A stretch of 53,681 bases of DNA from an uncultured Eubacteriales bacterium. Lineage in GTDB: Bacteria > Bacillota > Clostridia > Christensenellales > Aristaeellaceae. Shown piece by piece: positions 28,243-37,465 of the stretch. The DNA lies in assembly GCA_902778995.1 (NCBI GenBank), contig CACYZW010000009.1, positions 1 through 53,681 on the forward strand, given 5' to 3'. Under the pieces are notes generated by a model. That model ran no database searches and was not told the origin of the DNA. It saw only the letters and a list, made by a program, of their open reading frames with translations. Within the stretch, counting starts at the first letter, position 1; every line of letters starts with the position of its first letter. Both the position numbers and the translations under genes were made by a program.

Positions 28243-29085
28243 ATGGCCGGAGCATCGATGAAGGATATCAAGCTGCGGATCCGAAGCGTGGAAAGCACGA
28301 TGCAGATCACGAAGGCGATGCAGCTGGTGGCCTCATCCAAGCTGAGGGGCGCGCGCGCCCGCATGGAGGCCAGCAAGCCCTACATGAAGGTGGCCCGCAC
28401 GGCTTTGTGGGATATCGCGCTGCACAACACCGGCGCGCAGAGCCATTACGTCATTCCGCGCGAGATCCGGCAGCGCTGTTACATCGTCATCGCCGGCGAC
28501 AGGGGACTTGCGGGCAGTTACAACGCCAACATGTTCAAGCGCATCGAATGGGACAGCCGCGACGCAGCCTGTTGTGTCATTCCCATCGGGCGCAAGGCAA
28601 TAGAGTACTATTCCCACAGCCCAATGCCCATTATCACCAGCGTGGAAAGGGTGGAGGGCCTCAGCTTTGAGGCCTGCGGCGAAATCGCCGGGCGCATTCT
28701 GGAAAGCTATGACAACGGGGAGTACGATGAAATCGTGCTGGCCTATACCAGCTTTGTGTCGGTGCTGCTGCAGAAGACCAAGCTGAAGCCGCTGCTGCCT
28801 CTGGACACGCGGCAGGCGCCGGAACGCACGAACCGGCAGATGCTGTGCGAACCTGACGCGGATGCGCTGCTGAAGCTTTTCCTGCCTCAATATCTGGCGG
28901 GTTTGATCTATTCGGCAGCCTGCAATTCCTTTGCCAGCGAACAGGCCGCGCGCCGCGTGGCCATGGATTCGGCCACCAAGAACGCGGGCGATATGATCGA
29001 GGATCTCAGCCTGCGCTATAATCGCGCCAGACAGAGCTCCATCACCCAGGAGCTCACGGAAATCGTCGCCGGCGCAGAGCATTAA
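28243..29085 (+). CDS. atpG: F-type ATP synthase subunit gamma
   Basis: The central rotor shaft: 280 residues beginning MAGASMKDIKLRIRSVESTMQITKAMQLVASSKL, the conserved N-terminal coiled-coil helix. It ends with MDSATKNAGDMIEDLSLRYNRARQSSITQELTEIVAGAE, the C-terminal helix and gamma signature. The central Rossmann-like domain contains IVIAGDRGLAGSYNAN. The ATG lies four bases after the atpA stop. Confidence 0.97.
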   Translation: MAGASMKDIKLRIRSVESTMQITKAMQLVASSKLRGARARMEASKPYMKVARTALWDIALHNTGAQSHYVIPREIRQRCYIVIAGDRGLAGSYNANMFKRIEWDSRDAACCVIPIGRKAIEYYSHSPMPIITSVERVEGLSFEACGEIAGRILESYDNGEYDEIVLAYTSFVSVLLQKTKLKPLLPLDTRQAPERTNRQMLCEPDADALLKLFLPQYLAGLIYSAACNSFASEQAARRVAMDSATKNAGDMIEDLSLRYNRARQSSITQELTEIVAGAEH

Positions 29086-29098
29086 TCGCATAGTTTAA

Positions 29099-30511
<1,413 letters not shown>

Positions 30512-30514
30512 TCC

Positions 30515-30784
30515 ATGGCCCTGATACACCTGACGATCGTCACCCCCGAGGGCATGTATTTCGACGCCGAGGCCCAGCGCGTCATCGTGCGCACCACCGG
30601 CGGCGACGTTGCCATACTGCCGCACCACATCGCCTATTCCGCCGCACTGGCTGAAAAGGGGGAGGCCCGCCTGGTCGAGGCCGACGGCAGAGTGCGCCGC
30701 GCCGAGGTGGAGGGCGGATTGCTGCACGTTTCCAACGACGACGTGCAGGTGATCACCAATCGCTTTCACTGGAAGGACGCCTGA
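30515..30784 (+). CDS. atpC: F-type ATP synthase subunit epsilon, short form
   Basis: The protein holds only the N-terminal beta-sandwich: LTIVTPEGMYFDAEAQRVIVRTTGGDVAILPHHIAYSAALAEKG..., with VEGGLLHVSNDDVQVITN at the end. It stops at residue 89, whereas the usual epsilon of about 135 residues continues with two helices that can inhibit ATP hydrolysis. No DNA resembling those helices follows the TGA in any frame that I can see, so this looks like a naturally short subunit rather than a frameshift. It is the last gene of the operon. Confidence 0.93.
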   Translation: MALIHLTIVTPEGMYFDAEAQRVIVRTTGGDVAILPHHIAYSAALAEKGEARLVEADGRVRRAEVEGGLLHVSNDDVQVITNRFHWKDA

Positions 30785-30801
30785 AACGGCCTTGCCGGGG
30801 C

Positions 30802-30910
30802 GTCTCAAAACAAATAATCATCGTGCAAACAGCGGGTGCAGCGGCGACGATCAGTCGCCGCTGCACCTTGTTCACGGTTCGTCCCGTTTTGAGACAGCCC
30901 GATGATTATT
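30802..30910. repeat. Composite of interleaved inverted repeats after the ATP synthase operon
   Basis: Three inverted repeats are combined. GTCTCAAAAC (30802-30811) pairs with GTTTTGAGAC (30886-30895). AATAATCATCG (30813-30823) pairs with CGATGATTATT (30900-30910). Between them is a 14-bp-stem palindrome (30835-30848 with 30854-30867, loop GATCA) whose core is shared with 9089-9109. The first two pairings cross each other, so they either exclude one another or form a pseudoknot. It probably ends atp transcription. Confidence 0.7.
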
Positions 30911-30950
30911 AGCGCCACAAAGCTGTTCGTATTTTGTCGATTCCATTTGA

Positions 30951-30980
30951 TTGAGAAGCATGTATATCCTGCGCTATAAT
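30951..30980 (+). promoter_or_regulatory. Promoter of the L,D-transpeptidase gene
   Basis: TTGAGA (30951-30956) and TATAAT (30975-30980) have an 18-bp spacer. The leader to the start codon is about 120 bases and shows no clear gene. Confidence 0.6.
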
Positions 30981-31109
30981 ACGCAATACACGCAAGTATA
31001 TCTGGCGGCGTTCTGCCAGCGCTGCCAGATGTTACAACGATAGAAGATATGAACAAAATCGCGGAGATGCGCGTCTATCTTATGCAACTTCGCGATGGAG
31101 GTTATGCGT

Positions 31110-33092
31110 ATGAAGCGATTGCAGAGATTACTGTCGATACTGCTGGCGGGCCTGCTCACAGCTTCTGTGCCGGGTTTCGCCGGCGCAGAGGATATACAAC
31201 AGACGCAGCCGGTTCAGGGGGATATACTGTCGCTGATGGGCGCTGAAAACGCGCCGAAGACCACCACCATTCACATGGACGCGAATATCCCCGAGGATCA
31301 GACGGCGGAGCGACGCGCCTTCAATCAGGAGCTGATCAGCAGCAAGGGTGACGTGCTGAACGTCGAATTCAAATTCGCGGTCAAAAACGCCGCCATGGGC
31401 GAGGGCCAGTGGGCCACCGTGGAGCAGTGGCTCAAGCAGCTGGTGCTCGGTTCGGTGCAGTACGTTCAGGCGGATTCCGAATCCCTGGCCCACGTGATCT
31501 ACGACGGCTATCGTGCCCAGCGCGTTACCGCCGTCCCGGGTGAGACGGGCATGCCCGCCTGGGCCAGCGAAGATCTGGTGCTGGAGGACATCGTCTGCAC
31601 CGTGCCCTACTACCCGGAGCTTTCTGTTGACGTGAACGGCGACGCCACCCGGCGTTTGCAGCAGCGGCTGATCGATTTGGGCTATCTTGCCGGCAACGCC
31701 GACGGCTACTACGGAGAGAATACCCGGGACGCGGTGATGCGCCTCGAGGAATACGTCCGGGAGCTGGAGCAGGATGAGATCAACAAGGCGCTGGGCGTCA
31801 CGCCTACGCCCAGGCCCACCGCCACGCCCGAGCCGGACAGCGATGCCCCTGGCGATGCTGCAGACTTGCCCGACGTTCAGCCGGGACCGACGCCGGTGAC
31901 GGCGGTGGACGGCGTGGCGGACGGATTGCTGCAGGCCTACCTGTACAGCGACGACTTCAGGCTGGCCCGCGCAGACATGCGGCTTGGGGACGAGGGCAGC
32001 GACGTCGTCCGCCTGCAAACCCGCCTGAACCGCCTGGGCTATACCACGGACGCGGCGGACGGCATCTACGGCGGCGGCACGGCCCGCGCCCTGCGCATCT
32101 TCCAATATTACAGCGGCCTCGACCAAACCGGCGTCGCCGACGGGTCCACCCAGGCGCTGCTGTTCTCCGGCGAAGCAAAGGCTCCGGACAACGCCATGCT
32201 GACCCTGGGTTCCTCCGGCGAGGACGTGTCGAAGCTGCAAAAGCGGCTGCGCGTGCTGGGCTTTGCCTCCATCGCCGTGGACGGTGGCTATGGCTCGTCC
32301 ACGAAGGCGGGCGTGGAGAACCTGCAACAGTATATGCGGGAAATGGAGGGCGAAGCGCTGCCAGCGTCAGCGCCCCCGGATAGCGCGGCGCAGGCCCAGT
32401 TGACCGTGGAGGTCAATGGCGTGGCTGATCCGCTGCTGCTGGACGATTTCTATTCCGACAGCTTCCCTGCTGTGCCCGACGAGATGGGCAACGGGGCCGA
32501 GGGACGCGACGTGGTTCGACTGCAACGGCGACTGAGCTGCCTGGAATACTACTACGACGGCCTGGACGGCCAATACGGTTCGGGCACGGCCAATGCGGTT
32601 TCCGCGTTCCAGAGGCGCAACGATCTACCCGAGACCGGCGTAGCCGACCGGAGCACCATGGCGGCGCTTTTCAACGAGAATGCCAAAAAGGCGTTGAAGC
32701 CCTATGTGCTGAAGGTCAGCGTCGACGACCAGCGGGTCTATGCCTATGCGCCGGATCGCAACGGCGAATACACCGACCTGGTGCGGACGATGAAGTGCTC
32801 CACGGGCCGCAAGGGGACCCCAACGCCCAAGGGAACCTTTACGGATACCGCGCCGGGTGCGCGCTGGCACTTTTTCAAGAAGTTCAATTGCTGGGCCCAG
32901 TACGCCTTCTATATCCAGGGGGACATCATGTTCCACTCGGTGCTGTACGGACAAAAGGGCGGCAAGGTGACCCAGAGCTCGGTCAACCACCTGGGCAGCA
33001 GGGCATCCCACGGCTGCGTGCGCCTGAGCGTGGAGGACGCAAAGTGGATCTGGAACAACTGCCCAAGCAATACCAGGGTTGAGGTTTATTAA
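31110..33092 (+). CDS. L,D-transpeptidase (YkuD) with four peptidoglycan-binding repeats
   Basis: A secreted cell-wall enzyme of 660 residues. The signal peptide (MKRLQRLLSILLAGLLTASVPGFAGA) is followed by a region of unknown fold. Four PG_binding_1 modules then lie at about residues 169-227, 287-352, 362-412 and 457-527, each with a (V/K)RLQxRLxxLGY-like helix and DGxYGxxT turn. The C-terminal YkuD domain (about 530-660) has the catalytic SHGCVRLS with Cys near 635 and a conserved upstream His in IMFHSVLYG. It would cross-link peptidoglycan through meso-diaminopimelate. A Pro/Thr-rich linker (TPTPRPTATPEP) follows the first module. ATG 31110 lies eight bases after GGAGG. A 165-bp repeat element begins at the stop codon. 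Confidence 0.92.
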   Translation: MKRLQRLLSILLAGLLTASVPGFAGAEDIQQTQPVQGDILSLMGAENAPKTTTIHMDANIPEDQTAERRAFNQELISSKGDVLNVEFKFAVKNAAMGEGQWATVEQWLKQLVLGSVQYVQADSESLAHVIYDGYRAQRVTAVPGETGMPAWASEDLVLEDIVCTVPYYPELSVDVNGDATRRLQQRLIDLGYLAGNADGYYGENTRDAVMRLEEYVRELEQDEINKALGVTPTPRPTATPEPDSDAPGDAADLPDVQPGPTPVTAVDGVADGLLQAYLYSDDFRLARADMRLGDEGSDVVRLQTRLNRLGYTTDAADGIYGGGTARALRIFQYYSGLDQTGVADGSTQALLFSGEAKAPDNAMLTLGSSGEDVSKLQKRLRVLGFASIAVDGGYGSSTKAGVENLQQYMREMEGEALPASAPPDSAAQAQLTVEVNGVADPLLLDDFYSDSFPAVPDEMGNGAEGRDVVRLQRRLSCLEYYYDGLDGQYGSGTANAVSAFQRRNDLPETGVADRSTMAALFNENAKKALKPYVLKVSVDDQRVYAYAPDRNGEYTDLVRTMKCSTGRKGTPTPKGTFTDTAPGARWHFFKKFNCWAQYAFYIQGDIMFHSVLYGQKGGKVTQSSVNHLGSRASHGCVRLSVEDAKWIWNNCPSNTRVEVY

Positions 33093-33255
33093 GGAAACAC
33101 CGCACAATGCTCATGGCGCATTAACGGCTGAATTTCAGCCGCCTGCTGCCTGCTGATTTCTTGACTTGCCACCAGCAAGCCTTCGAAATCTGCAGTTTGC
33201 AATCGACTAAAAATACACCTCGTTACTGCACGACTCGATTATGCGGTGTTTCCTT
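33091..33255. mobile_element. 165-bp MITE-like element
   Basis: The terminal inverted repeats are 18 bases with one mismatch: AAGGAAACACCGCACAAT (33091-33108) and ATTATGCGGTGTTTCCTT (33238-33255). The centre contains a nested hairpin, GATTTC...CTTGC-CACCA-GCAAG...GAAATC (about 33154-33190). The element encodes nothing. Its first two bases complete the stop codon of the transpeptidase gene. Degenerate ends occur at about 2800-2823 and 46674-46704, and a related core at 409-520. Confidence 0.75.
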
Positions 33256-33270
33256 GAGGCGCAAGCATGT

Positions 33271-33311
33271 CAAAGGGAAAAGGTCATCCGACGGATGGCC
33301 TTTTCCCTTTG
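33271..33311. terminator. Bidirectional terminator between the transpeptidase and lipoprotein genes
   Basis: A 13-bp stem CAAAGGGAAAAGG/CCTTTTCCCTTTG (33271-33283 with 33299-33311) encloses an inner CATCC/GGATG stem. A- and T-rich arms suit termination from both convergent genes. Confidence 0.8.
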
Positions 33312-33320
33312 AAACAGACG

Positions 33321-34184
33321 CTATTCCTTCTTTTCCTCCTGTATGATGTGTACGGAATTGAGCATGTAGCGCATCACCCGTTCCAGGGCGGTGTAATCGT
33401 CGTAGGACGCGCTGAAGTGGAACACGTACAACACCCGACCGACGGCCTGCCCGATGATGAAGCCCTTGACCTCCGTCTCTCCGGAATAGGCGAGGTAGGT
33501 GTTGGAGTAGGCCTGCTTGTCCATGAACGTGTCCTCGGAATTGAGGGTGCCCAGCTGGAAGGTGTTGGCGTCGTATTGCTTGCGGATGACGCGCACGAAC
33601 TCGGTCAGCTCGTCCGTCAACACCGTGCCCTCCGGCGAATGCACCAGCCGCTTGGCCGAGATGGCGACCCTTGCCGGGAATTCTCCGGGCTCCGTCATCT
33701 CGCGATAGCACACCGTAAAAACGCCCGGCACGTTCACCCAGTTCGAGGGATAATTGAAGGTCAGCTTCATGTCCGGGTCGTTCAGGGCGGTGTAGGACAG
33801 CGTATTGGGATCGATCACGTTGCCTGCCGGTTTCGACGCGGGCTGCTGGGAGGGCTCCGGAGTCTCTTCCCCGGCGGCGCCGTTGATCAGCGCGTCCATG
33901 CTGTAATATTCGTCCGCGTCGTCGTCATCATCGTCGTCGTCGTCGGGCAAATCGCCTTCGGCGGCGGGCTGTACGGGGGCCAGAGTCGGCATGTCCGCCA
34001 GGGCCTGGCTCTGGTCCTCCTCGCCGTGGCCGCCCGTCTCGGGGACGACAGTGACCTCCGGGACGTTATTCCCAGCGCCTTGGGATGCCGGTTCAGCATC
34101 GTCCGGCGAAGCCTTTTTCCCGCAGCCCGAGAGGGCGCAGCCGAACAGGGCGCATATCAAAAGCACGCACAGTAGCTTTTTCAA
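33321..34184 (-). CDS. Lipoprotein of unknown function with a poly-aspartate linker
   Basis: The protein of 287 residues starts with a lipoprotein signal (MKKLLCVLLICALFGCALSGC). An acidic, Pro/Ala/Glu-rich spacer with nine consecutive aspartates (about residue 83) leads to a folded domain from about 128. That domain (LTFNYPSNWVNVPG..., ARVAISAKRL..., SNTYLAYSGETEVKGFIIGQAVGRVLYVFHFSASYDDYTALERVMRYMLNSV) resembles PsbP/Mog1-like folds used in many Gram-positive lipoproteins, a tentative match. The start is TTG at 34184, with AGGAAAAGG just upstream; an ATG 45 bases earlier lies inside murC. It lies 25 bases after murC and probably shares its transcript. Confidence 0.78.
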   Translation of the reverse strand: MKKLLCVLLICALFGCALSGCGKKASPDDAEPASQGAGNNVPEVTVVPETGGHGEEDQSQALADMPTLAPVQPAAEGDLPDDDDDDDDDADEYYSMDALINGAAGEETPEPSQQPASKPAGNVIDPNTLSYTALNDPDMKLTFNYPSNWVNVPGVFTVCYREMTEPGEFPARVAISAKRLVHSPEGTVLTDELTEFVRVIRKQYDANTFQLGTLNSEDTFMDKQAYSNTYLAYSGETEVKGFIIGQAVGRVLYVFHFSASYDDYTALERVMRYMLNSVHIIQEEKKE

Positions 34185-34209
34185 ATCCTTTTCCTCCGAT
34201 TGGCGTCGG

Positions 34210-35607
34210 TTATTTGGCCGTGTCTCCATGCAGCGCGATCTGCTCGTTCAGCAGGTCGATGTCGCCGCAGCCGTGGCTTATCATCACATCGCCGATGTGC
34301 CAGTGGGCGCGCAGGTAGGCTTCGGCGTCGTCGAAGGTGGGCGTCAGCACGGCGTCCACCCCTCGCGCGCGCAGAGGCTCGATCAGCATCTCTGATTTGA
34401 TGTCCCCGGGATCGACCTCCCGCGCGCCCATTATGTCGGTGATCAACACCTTGTCGGCGGCATCAAAGGTCTCCAGAAACTGATTGAACAGCGTCTTGGT
34501 CCGGGAATAGGTGTGGGGCTGCCAGACCGACCAGAGCGTGTTGTGCGGCTGGAGCGCGGCGATCTTCAGGGCGTTTTTGATCTCTGCGGGATTGTGGCCG
34601 TAATCGGTGTAGCACTTTACGCCATCGGTGACGCTGGTGAGCTCAAAGCGCCGGTGCGCTCCGGTGAAGCCGGCAAGCCCCTCGGCGACCTTCGCCATGT
34701 CCAGCCCGCGAATGTGGGCGGCGCAGATGACGGCCAGGGCGTCCAGCATGTTGGCCTCGCTGGGCACGTTCAGATGAAAATCGCCCAATGGCCTGCCGTC
34801 CAGCTCTGCGGTGAAGGCGGCGCAGCCGTGGCTGTCGTAGCGAAGGTTCGCGGGTCTGAGCATGCACTGCTCGCCAAGGCCGTAGGTCATGTGGTTGCAG
34901 GCGGCGTTTTCGCACACCCTCCGCGCCCGGGGATCGTCGCCCCAGGCGATGCACCAGCCGTCCGCAGGCACGAGCGCCGCGAACCGGGCGAAGGCGTTTT
35001 CGATGTCGTCGAGATCCTTGTAATAATCCAGGTGATCCTCGTCCACATTCAGGATCACGGCGACCGAGGGCTTGAAGTGCAGAAAGCTGGAATTGTATTC
35101 GCAGGCTTCGCAGATGAAATCGTGATGCGCGGCGCTCGCGCGGGTCGAGCCGCCGATGAAATCCAGCTCTCCGCCGATGTGGATGGTGGGATCGGCGTCG
35201 GCCAGCAAAAAAGCCTGCGCCATCATCGACGTGGTGGTGGTTTTGCCGTGGGTGCCGCTGATGGCGACGGCAAAGGGATAGCCCTCCATCAGCTGGCCGA
35301 TCAGGTCGCAGCGCTCGATCTGGGGAATGCCGAGGCGCTCTGCCTCGCGGCGCTCGGGGTTATCCGGCGAGATGGCGGCGGAATAGACGATTACGTCCGC
35401 GCCGTGGACGTTCGCCGCGTCGTGGCCGATGGCGATGGGGATCTGCATCGCTTCCAGATGCTCCGTCTTGTGGGACTTGGTGCGATCCGAGCCGGTGACG
35501 ACATAGCCCGCCTGCTTCAGATAGCCCGCCAGCCCGGACATCGAGCTTCCGCCGATGCCTATGAAATGGACGCGTTTTCCCCTGTAATCATATATATTCG
35601 CAATCAT
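34210..35607 (-). CDS. murC: UDP-N-acetylmuramate--L-alanine ligase
   Basis: A cytoplasmic ATP-dependent ligase adding the first amino acid of the peptidoglycan stem peptide. HFIGIGGSSMSGLA (about residue 13) is the UDP-sugar-binding start, SGTHGKTTTT (about 115) the ATP P-loop, NVDEDHLDYY (about 187) the Mg2+ site region, and HRRFEL and DYGHNPAEI (about 330-350) the C-terminal domain motifs. The length of 465 residues is standard. It stands alone, apart from the mur/dcw cluster, followed only by a lipoprotein gene. It is divergent from purR. Confidence 0.95.
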   Translation of the reverse strand: MIANIYDYRGKRVHFIGIGGSSMSGLAGYLKQAGYVVTGSDRTKSHKTEHLEAMQIPIAIGHDAANVHGADVIVYSAAISPDNPERREAERLGIPQIERCDLIGQLMEGYPFAVAISGTHGKTTTTSMMAQAFLLADADPTIHIGGELDFIGGSTRASAAHHDFICEACEYNSSFLHFKPSVAVILNVDEDHLDYYKDLDDIENAFARFAALVPADGWCIAWGDDPRARRVCENAACNHMTYGLGEQCMLRPANLRYDSHGCAAFTAELDGRPLGDFHLNVPSEANMLDALAVICAAHIRGLDMAKVAEGLAGFTGAHRRFELTSVTDGVKCYTDYGHNPAEIKNALKIAALQPHNTLWSVWQPHTYSRTKTLFNQFLETFDAADKVLITDIMGAREVDPGDIKSEMLIEPLRARGVDAVLTPTFDDAEAYLRAHWHIGDVMISHGCGDIDLLNEQIALHGDTAK

Positions 35608-35768
35608 CGTTATCCCTCCAAATCGATGCGCCCGATAAGCGCCTGCCCGCTACTTCTATTATAGTGCAAACAGGGACCGCCTGCAAGCGCAACCTGCAAA
35701 GGTGAGGGAAATGAAGGTTAAAATTCATGGTTTTACCTGGTTTTTCAGAAATCAGGCGAAAAGCTAAC

Positions 35769-35813
35769 ATATCCGAATTATAATGACAATAACTATAATA
35801 ATTATTCGGAATT
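35769..35813 (+). promoter_or_regulatory. purR promoter with two inverted PurBox-like sites
   Basis: ATATCCGAATTAT (35769-35781) and, inverted, AATTCCGAATAAT (35801-35813) both fit the Gram-positive PurBox AWWWCCGAACWWT except for T in place of the C. They flank a TATAAT (35794-35799) that probably is the -10 of purR. Autorepression is inferred; the 19-base gap between the boxes is slightly longer than the 16-17 I recall for Bacillus. Confidence 0.55.
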
Positions 35814-35826
35814 GAGGCTTGAACGC

Positions 35827-36645
35827 ATGGACAAAATCAAGCGCAATGAGCGCCTGGGCGCGCTGACCAGGATACTGACCGATACACCCAACCGAATCCA
35901 TACGTTCAGCGAGTTCTGCGAGCTGTTCGGAGCTGCCAAATCCAGCATCAGCGAGGACATAGATCTGCTCAGCGCCTCCTTTGCCCGCTTCGACCTGGGC
36001 CGCATCGAGACGGTGGCCGGCGCGGCAGGCGGCGTGCGCTATCGCGCGATACCCAGCCCCACCAGGATTCGTAAGATGCTCGAAGAGGTGGCCGGACGCA
36101 TGGCAGAGCCCGGACGCATGCTGCCGGGCGGGTTTTTGTATACCTCCGATATCACGGCTCAGAGCAGCGTGGCCCGGCAGATGGGGGAGATACTCGCCGC
36201 TCAGTACTACGACAGCAAGCCGCATTTCGTGCTGACGATGGAGACCAAGGGCATCCCAATCGCGCTGATGACGGCGCGCATGCTGGATGTGCCGCTGGTC
36301 ATCGCCCGCAGGGACAGCCGCGCCTACGAGGGCAGCGCCGTGAAGATCAACTACATCGCCGGGGGCGACGACCGCATTGAAACCATGGCCCTCACCCGGC
36401 GGGCGGTCAGCTCCGGACAGCGCGCCCTGATCGTGGACGACTTCATGAAGGGTGGCGGCACCCTTCAGGGCATGGTGGATCTGATGCGGGAATTCCAGGT
36501 TGAGGTGGTGGGCGTCTGCGTGATGATCGCCACGGCCAGGCCCGAGGAAAAGCGCGTGAAAAACGTCCGCTCGCTGCTGATACTGGAGGGGTTCGATCCC
36601 GTCACCGGCTGCGCGAACATCCACCCGGCCGACGAATTTCGCTGA
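35827..36645 (+). CDS. purR: Purine operon repressor PurR (Bacillus type)
   Basis: The regulator is a DNA-binding winged helix fused to a phosphoribosyltransferase-like domain that senses PRPP. The N-terminal segment (NERLGALTRILTDTPNRIHTFSEFCELFGAAKSSISEDI, residues 7-45) is the winged helix. The C-terminal part holds VLTMETKGIPIALMTA and the PRPP-binding motif ALIVDDFMKGGGT (about residue 203). The length of 272 residues matches B. subtilis PurR. ATG 35827 follows GAGG at nine bases. Its neighbour upp also uses PRPP, so the two fit nucleotide salvage and control. Confidence 0.93.
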   Translation: MDKIKRNERLGALTRILTDTPNRIHTFSEFCELFGAAKSSISEDIDLLSASFARFDLGRIETVAGAAGGVRYRAIPSPTRIRKMLEEVAGRMAEPGRMLPGGFLYTSDITAQSSVARQMGEILAAQYYDSKPHFVLTMETKGIPIALMTARMLDVPLVIARRDSRAYEGSAVKINYIAGGDDRIETMALTRRAVSSGQRALIVDDFMKGGGTLQGMVDLMREFQVEVVGVCVMIATARPEEKRVKNVRSLLILEGFDPVTGCANIHPADEFR

Positions 36646-36682
36646 TGGCATGTGAGAAACAGAATTGTGACAGAATTGTCAT

Positions 36683-36711
36683 TGCCTTTCGACCATGAGT
36701 CGTATATAATA
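36683..36711 (+). promoter_or_regulatory. upp promoter
   Basis: TTGCCT (36683-36688) and TATAAT (36706-36711) have a 17-bp spacer, 34 bases before the upp start. No PyrR-type attenuator is visible. Confidence 0.65.
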
Positions 36712-36745
36712 ATGCCTTGAAGAAAGCGTTGAGGGAGGTTTTTAC

Positions 36746-37375
36746 ATGAGCAAGGTCGTTGTGGTGAATCATCCTCTGGTACAGCATAAATTGACGCTCA
36801 TGCGCGATAAGCATTGCGGCAACAAGGATTTCCGCCAGCTGCTGGAGGAGATCACCATGCTGATGGGCTATGAGGTCACCCGGGATCTTCCGCTGCAGGA
36901 AATAGAGATCGAAACGCCCATGAAAAAGTGCAGGTCCAAAATCATCGCAGGCAGGAAGCTGGGCATCGTGCCGATCCTCCGCGCCGGATTGGGCATGGTC
37001 AACGGCATGTTGAATCTTATGCCCACGGCCAAGGTGGGACACATCGGCCTGTATCGGGATCCACAGACCCATCTGCCGGTGGAGTATTATTGCAAATTGC
37101 CCTACGACGTGTCGGAGCGGGACCTGATCGTGGTTGATCCGATGCTGGCCACCGGCGGTTCCTCCGTGGCCGCCATCGACTTCATCAAGCAGAGGGGCTG
37201 CAAGTCCATTACGCTGATGTGCCTTGTGGGGTGCCCGGAGGGCGTTGATGCCGTGCAAAAGGCACACCCGGATGTGGACATCTACATTGCTGCCATCGAT
37301 GAAAAGCTGAACGAAAACAAGTACATCGTCCCCGGCCTTGGCGATGCCGGCGACCGTTTGTTCGGAACAAAATAA
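36746..37375 (+). CDS. upp: Uracil phosphoribosyltransferase
   Basis: Salvage of uracil with PRPP to give UMP. The protein starts [33 protein letters not shown], the family's N-terminal signature. [14 protein letters not shown] (about residue 75) follows, and the PRPP loop [15 protein letters not shown] is at about 127-141. It ends [16 protein letters not shown], the uracil-binding C-terminus. The length of 209 residues is exact for the family. GGGAGG precedes the ATG. Confidence 0.97.
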   Translation: MSKVVVVNHPLVQHKLTLMRDKHCGNKDFRQLLEEITMLMGYEVTRDLPLQEIEIETPMKKCRSKIIAGRKLGIVPILRAGLGMVNGMLNLMPTAKVGHIGLYRDPQTHLPVEYYCKLPYDVSERDLIVVDPMLATGGSSVAAIDFIKQRGCKSITLMCLVGCPEGVDAVQKAHPDVDIYIAAIDEKLNENKYIVPGLGDAGDRLFGTK

Positions 37376-37402
37376 GCCAATACAGGCGGATACAAGAAGG
37401 AT

Positions 37403-37449
37403 GACCCGCGCGCATGAGGGCGGCTACCGTCGCAGCGCGTGGGTCGATT
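37403..37449 (+). terminator. Possible terminator or leader hairpin between upp and rsmA
   Basis: GACCCGCGCGC and GCGCGTGGGTC form an imperfect long stem followed by GATTTTAT. It lies 30 bases after upp and just before the rsmA ribosome binding site, so it could end upp transcription or modulate rsmA. Confidence 0.5.
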
Positions 37450-37465
37450 TTATATGGAGGCTTCT

